Positions 7,580 to 9,378 of a stretch of DNA of 9,378 bases are shown here, piece after piece (positions within the stretch are counted from its first letter, which is position 1; every line of letters starts with the position of its first letter). The position numbers were made by a program, and so were the translations under genes. This stretch comes from Acidobacteriota bacterium (lineage in GTDB: Bacteria > Acidobacteriota > Blastocatellia > Pyrinomonadales > Pyrinomonadaceae): NCBI GenBank assembly GCA_003222935.1, contig QHXL01000233.1, positions 1 to 9,378 of the forward strand. The letters are read 5' to 3'. The notes beneath the pieces are model-generated. The model was given only the letters and a program-made list of their open reading frames with translations, was not told the origin of the DNA and did not search any database.

Positions 7580-7598
7580 CCAATTCCATTTAGACCGG

Positions 7599-8123
7599 TC
7601 ACCCACCAAATCTGCGCTTCAGATTACCTGCAACTCCAATCAGTCCGGTGATGAACAATGCCACTGTGGTAGGTTCGGGAACAGGTTGAACGACTCTGAA
7701 CGCGTAAGTGTTTGAAAGCGTAGGAATGCCCGTTTCGAGGATCTCGAGAGTGAGTTGTGCGTCAACCCCTTGAAAGTTCGCACCTGGAGAACTGAAGGTA
7801 AACAGTTGGGTGAAAGGAGGCGGTATCGTCCCAAAGGCTGGAATTTGAAAATTTTGAACGTTCGGCGCATTTCCGCTTTCCAGATACGTAACTCGCAGAA
7901 AAGTTGGAACGCCGGGGGTAACCGTACCGGTGATGTCCGCCAAAAAAGTGATCTCGGGTCCTGTCAGCGTGACGCCCGGATTCGACAACAAGTTTACCTG
8001 GGTTGCCCCGTCGTTTTGCAGTGCAGCTACATTGGTAAAAGTGACCGGGTCTGCTGCAACGGACTTCGTTCCAACAAGACCTAGCCCAATCAGGACCATA
8101 ATGACTATTAAGAATCTGTGCAT
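7599..8123 (-). CDS. Small PEP-CTERM sorting-domain surface protein
   Basis: A 174-residue exported protein. The N-terminal signal peptide spans about residues 1-24, with likely cleavage after 'KSVAA'. The middle is a Thr/Pro/Gly-rich, probably all-beta domain with no cysteine. The C-terminus is a textbook PEP-CTERM tripartite signal: 'VPEP' (148-151), a hydrophobic span 'TTVALFITGLIGVAG' (152-166), then a basic tail 'KRRFGG' (169-174). Such tails are processed by an exosortase (EpsH/XrtA-like), which is not in this window. The middle domain matches nothing I recognise, so this is a genus-level unknown carried by a known sorting tag. Initiation at ATG 8123 has a weak GGAA 8 nt upstream. It follows the YdcF-like gene by about 105 bp on the same strand, so it may be cotranscribed or have its own promoter. 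Genome-wide PEP-CTERM proteins usually accompany exopolysaccharide loci, consistent with AlgD upstream. Confidence 0.9.
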   Translation of the reverse strand: MHRFLIVIMVLIGLGLVGTKSVAADPVTFTNVAALQNDGATQVNLLSNPGVTLTGPEITFLADITGTVTPGVPTFLRVTYLESGNAPNVQNFQIPAFGTIPPPFTQLFTFSSPGANFQGVDAQLTLEILETGIPTLSNTYAFRVVQPVPEPTTVALFITGLIGVAGNLKRRFGG

Positions 8124-8152
8124 ATAGAAAGTTCCGGAGGGCTTCCTTCTTC

Positions 8153-8177
8153 GTCAGACAAATTTTGGGTATCTGAC
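8153..8177. repeat. Short inverted repeat in the PEP-CTERM gene leader
   Basis: GTCAGA (8153-8158) and TCTGAC (8172-8177) are perfect inverted copies 13 nt apart. A further GACT/AGTC pair (8175-8178 and 8185-8188) overlaps the right arm. The location, 30-65 nt before the PEP-CTERM start, would suit an operator or leader hairpin, but six-base arms can arise by chance. The rest of the 8124-8228 spacer shows no convincing promoter. Confidence 0.3.
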
Positions 8178-8228
8178 TAGTAAGAGTCCGAATAAGCATT
8201 TGTTACCACGAAACAAAAGATTAATTAC

Positions 8229-8843
8229 TCAATAGCTAACCGCGTAAGTAACGAGCTTCACGTATTCGAGCGGCACCATTAGCCAGCCGCGAGGATACAT
8301 CCACCATATCGCCGGCTTAGGAGTTTGAAAACCCGGTGGCACTGGTTCGATGCCGACTTGAATCCCTTCCAATTCTTTGCGAAATGTTGAATAAGTCCGA
8401 CGAGAGTGGTAACCCGAAGTCACCAGGAGGACTGACCGAAGACCATTCGCTCGACAGTGCATTTGCACCATCACAGCTTCGTCGTGAGTGCTGGAAACGG
8501 GTTGGCTCACGACTGTGATAGCACCTTCCGCCACTCCCGTTTCCTTTAGTAGAATCGTTGCTCGCTCGAAGGATAATAGATTTCGCTGGTGAACATTGGA
8601 CCAACCACCCAGCAGGTTGTCGTTGGTCAGAATTATTCTGTCGCTCTTGCCTTCCAGATAAAGCTTAGCAGCTAAAGAAACTCGTTCTCGCATCGTGGCC
8701 GATCCGCTCAAAACCACGATCGCATCAGCATGATCCATCGGAACTCTGACAATCAGGAACCGCGCACTCAACCAGGCTACTGACCACGCTATCGCCAGGC
8801 CGACAGCTACCCCAGCTAATCGACGTCGCCTGAAAGGAGTCAC
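8229..8843 (-). CDS. YdcF/DUF218-family (SanA/ElyC-like) membrane-anchored protein
   Basis: About 204 residues. A basic start 'FRRRR' is followed by one transmembrane helix (about 8-27), leaving the domain on the far side of the inner membrane. DUF218 signatures follow in order: 'ADAIVVLSGS' (39-48), 'RERVSLAAKLYLEGK' (52-66), 'RIILTND' (69-75), 'STHDEA' (118-123) and 'LLVTSGYHSRRT' (139-150), ending with 'EYVKL' (193-197). Family members (YdcF, SanA, ElyC) are tied to envelope integrity and polysaccharide or peptidoglycan metabolism; the biochemical reaction is not settled. The start is ambiguous: GTG 8843 forms a GTGA overlap with the upstream dehydrogenase stop, while in-frame TTGs at 8846 and 8849 are also possible. 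An AGGG lies 9, 6 or 3 nt before them respectively. Any of these overlaps the dehydrogenase, implying translational coupling. The gene sits in exosortase-associated exopolysaccharide loci often enough to fit its neighbours here. Confidence 0.85.
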   Translation of the reverse strand: MTPFRRRRLAGVAVGLAIAWSVAWLSARFLIVRVPMDHADAIVVLSGSATMRERVSLAAKLYLEGKSDRIILTNDNLLGGWSNVHQRNLLSFERATILLKETGVAEGAITVVSQPVSSTHDEAVMVQMHCRANGLRSVLLVTSGYHSRRTYSTFRKELEGIQVGIEPVPPGFQTPKPAIWWMYPRGWLMVPLEYVKLVTYAVSY

Positions 8844-9378
8844 CAACAAATACCCTGATAATTTTCATCAGAAGTTTTGTCGTAGATGCGGACCAGATCG
8901 ATGAGCAGCTGGTTTTCATTCAACTTCGATTCAACGCCCGTGAACTCTGCTGCTTTGTTACCGATGATCAGGACGTCGGAACTCTCAATGACGTCATCGA
9001 CACTCTGCCGCATCAACTGTGAGATGTGTGGTATTTCGCGTTCAATGTACTCCTTGTTAGCTCCAAACAACCGAGCGAGTGAGACATCTCGATCGTAAAT
9101 CGCCAGTTGAAAACCTTTTCCTATTAACGTTTCAATCAAAGTCACCATCGGAGATTCACGTAGATCGTCGGTACCTGCCTTAAAACTAAATCCCAGTACA
9201 CCGATTCGCTTCTTACCTGAACGAACAACCATGTCTACTGCACGTTCGACCTGTAATCGATTACCGGGGAGAATGGAAGAAAGAATTGGAACCTCAACGT
9301 CGAGTTCCTTTGCCTTGTAGTTGATTGCACGCAGGTCCTTCGGTAGACACGACCCGCCGAACGCAAAGCCGGGTTTCA
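8840..9378 (-). CDS. algD: GDP-mannose 6-dehydrogenase (AlgD type), C-terminal part; 5' end outside window
   Basis: The frame enters from the right edge and gives 178 codons up to TGA at 8842-8840. It begins inside the catalytic motif 'FAFGGSCLPKDLRA'; the nucleophilic Cys of UDP-glucose/GDP-mannose dehydrogenases is codon 9349-9347. The central-to-C-terminal features include 'ILPGNRLQ' (36-43 of the visible part), 'RIGVLGFSFKAGTDDLRESP', and 'GKGFQLAIYDRDVSLARLFGAN', a combination closer to GDP-mannose than UDP-glucose dehydrogenases. The distance from the catalytic Cys to the C-terminus, 168 residues, equals that of Pseudomonas AlgD as I remember it (436 residues, Cys268). The enzyme oxidises GDP-mannose twice with NAD+ to GDP-mannuronate, the committed precursor of alginate-like polymers, in the cytoplasm. 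Its stop overlaps the YdcF-like start. The NAD-binding N-terminal domain is not visible, so a UDP-sugar dehydrogenase cannot be fully excluded. Confidence 0.88.
   Translation of the reverse strand, partial: KPGFAFGGSCLPKDLRAINYKAKELDVEVPILSSILPGNRLQVERAVDMVVRSGKKRIGVLGFSFKAGTDDLRESPMVTLIETLIGKGFQLAIYDRDVSLARLFGANKEYIEREIPHISQLMRQSVDDVIESSDVLIIGNKAAEFTGVESKLNENQLLIDLVRIYDKTSDENYQGICW

Noticed and set aside
7580..7598. Bidirectional terminator between the convergent genes
   Set aside because: The 19-bp gap has no inverted repeat of useful length.
7762..8199. Minus-strand 145-codon frame overlapping the PEP-CTERM gene
   Set aside because: It is in another frame from the signal peptide and VPEP tail, and its residues look random.
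8190..8212. Possible sigma54 (-24/-12) promoter for the PEP-CTERM gene: GG and GC pairs in TGGTAACAAATGC on the minus strand
   Set aside because: The GG to GC spacing is 8 nt, not the 10 required, and the flanking bases do not match.
8199..8217. Hairpin TTTGTT/AACAAA as a terminator after the YdcF-like gene
   Set aside because: The stem is six mainly A-T pairs with no following T run on the minus strand, too weak for a rho-independent terminator.

Overview
The window looks like part of an extracellular polysaccharide / cell-surface locus from a Gram-negative bacterium. An Acidobacteriota-type organism is my best guess. The pointers are two secreted right-handed beta-helix proteins of a style I associate with soil Acidobacteriota (N-terminal 'LQxAINxAKxGxxxVLQSGA' and C-terminal 'DGKDPGxD'), a PEP-CTERM/exosortase-type surface protein, and generally weak Shine-Dalgarno signals. 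The phylum is inferred from recalled family resemblance, not from a marker gene. I saw no tRNA, rRNA, CRISPR array, insertion sequence or phage gene.

Layout. (A) Positions 6691 down to 1, minus strand, hold five closely spaced genes: beta-helix protein 1 (5084-6691), its larger paralogue (3005-5071), a SAM-dependent methyltransferase broken by a frameshift (1996-2983), a polysaccharide-deacetylase-like protein (779-1957), and a phytanoyl-CoA-dioxygenase-like Fe(II)/2-oxoglutarate oxygenase (1-764, running off the left edge). Gaps of 12, 21, 38 and 14 bp suggest one operon. (B) A 105-bp divergent spacer (6692-6796) carries a good sigma70-type promoter for the single plus-strand gene, a TTG-initiated class I methyltransferase (6797-7579). 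(C) Positions 9378 down to 7599, minus strand, hold the C-terminal part of a GDP-mannose 6-dehydrogenase (AlgD type, running off the right edge), a YdcF/DUF218 membrane-anchored protein that overlaps it, and a small PEP-CTERM protein after a 105-bp leader. The methyltransferase and PEP-CTERM genes converge with only 19 bp between them.

How the parts may work together (inference). AlgD would supply GDP-mannuronate, implying a uronate-containing exopolysaccharide. The methyltransferases, deacetylase-like protein and PhyH-like oxygenase are candidates for decorating the glycan or its building blocks. The beta-helix proteins, exported by N-terminal signal or anchor segments, have a fold used by polysaccharide lyases and C5-epimerases and could bind or process the polymer outside the cytoplasm. 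The PEP-CTERM protein would be sorted by an exosortase encoded elsewhere; such systems usually sit with exopolysaccharide genes. Almost the whole window is coding. No gene-free stretch exceeds 105 bp.
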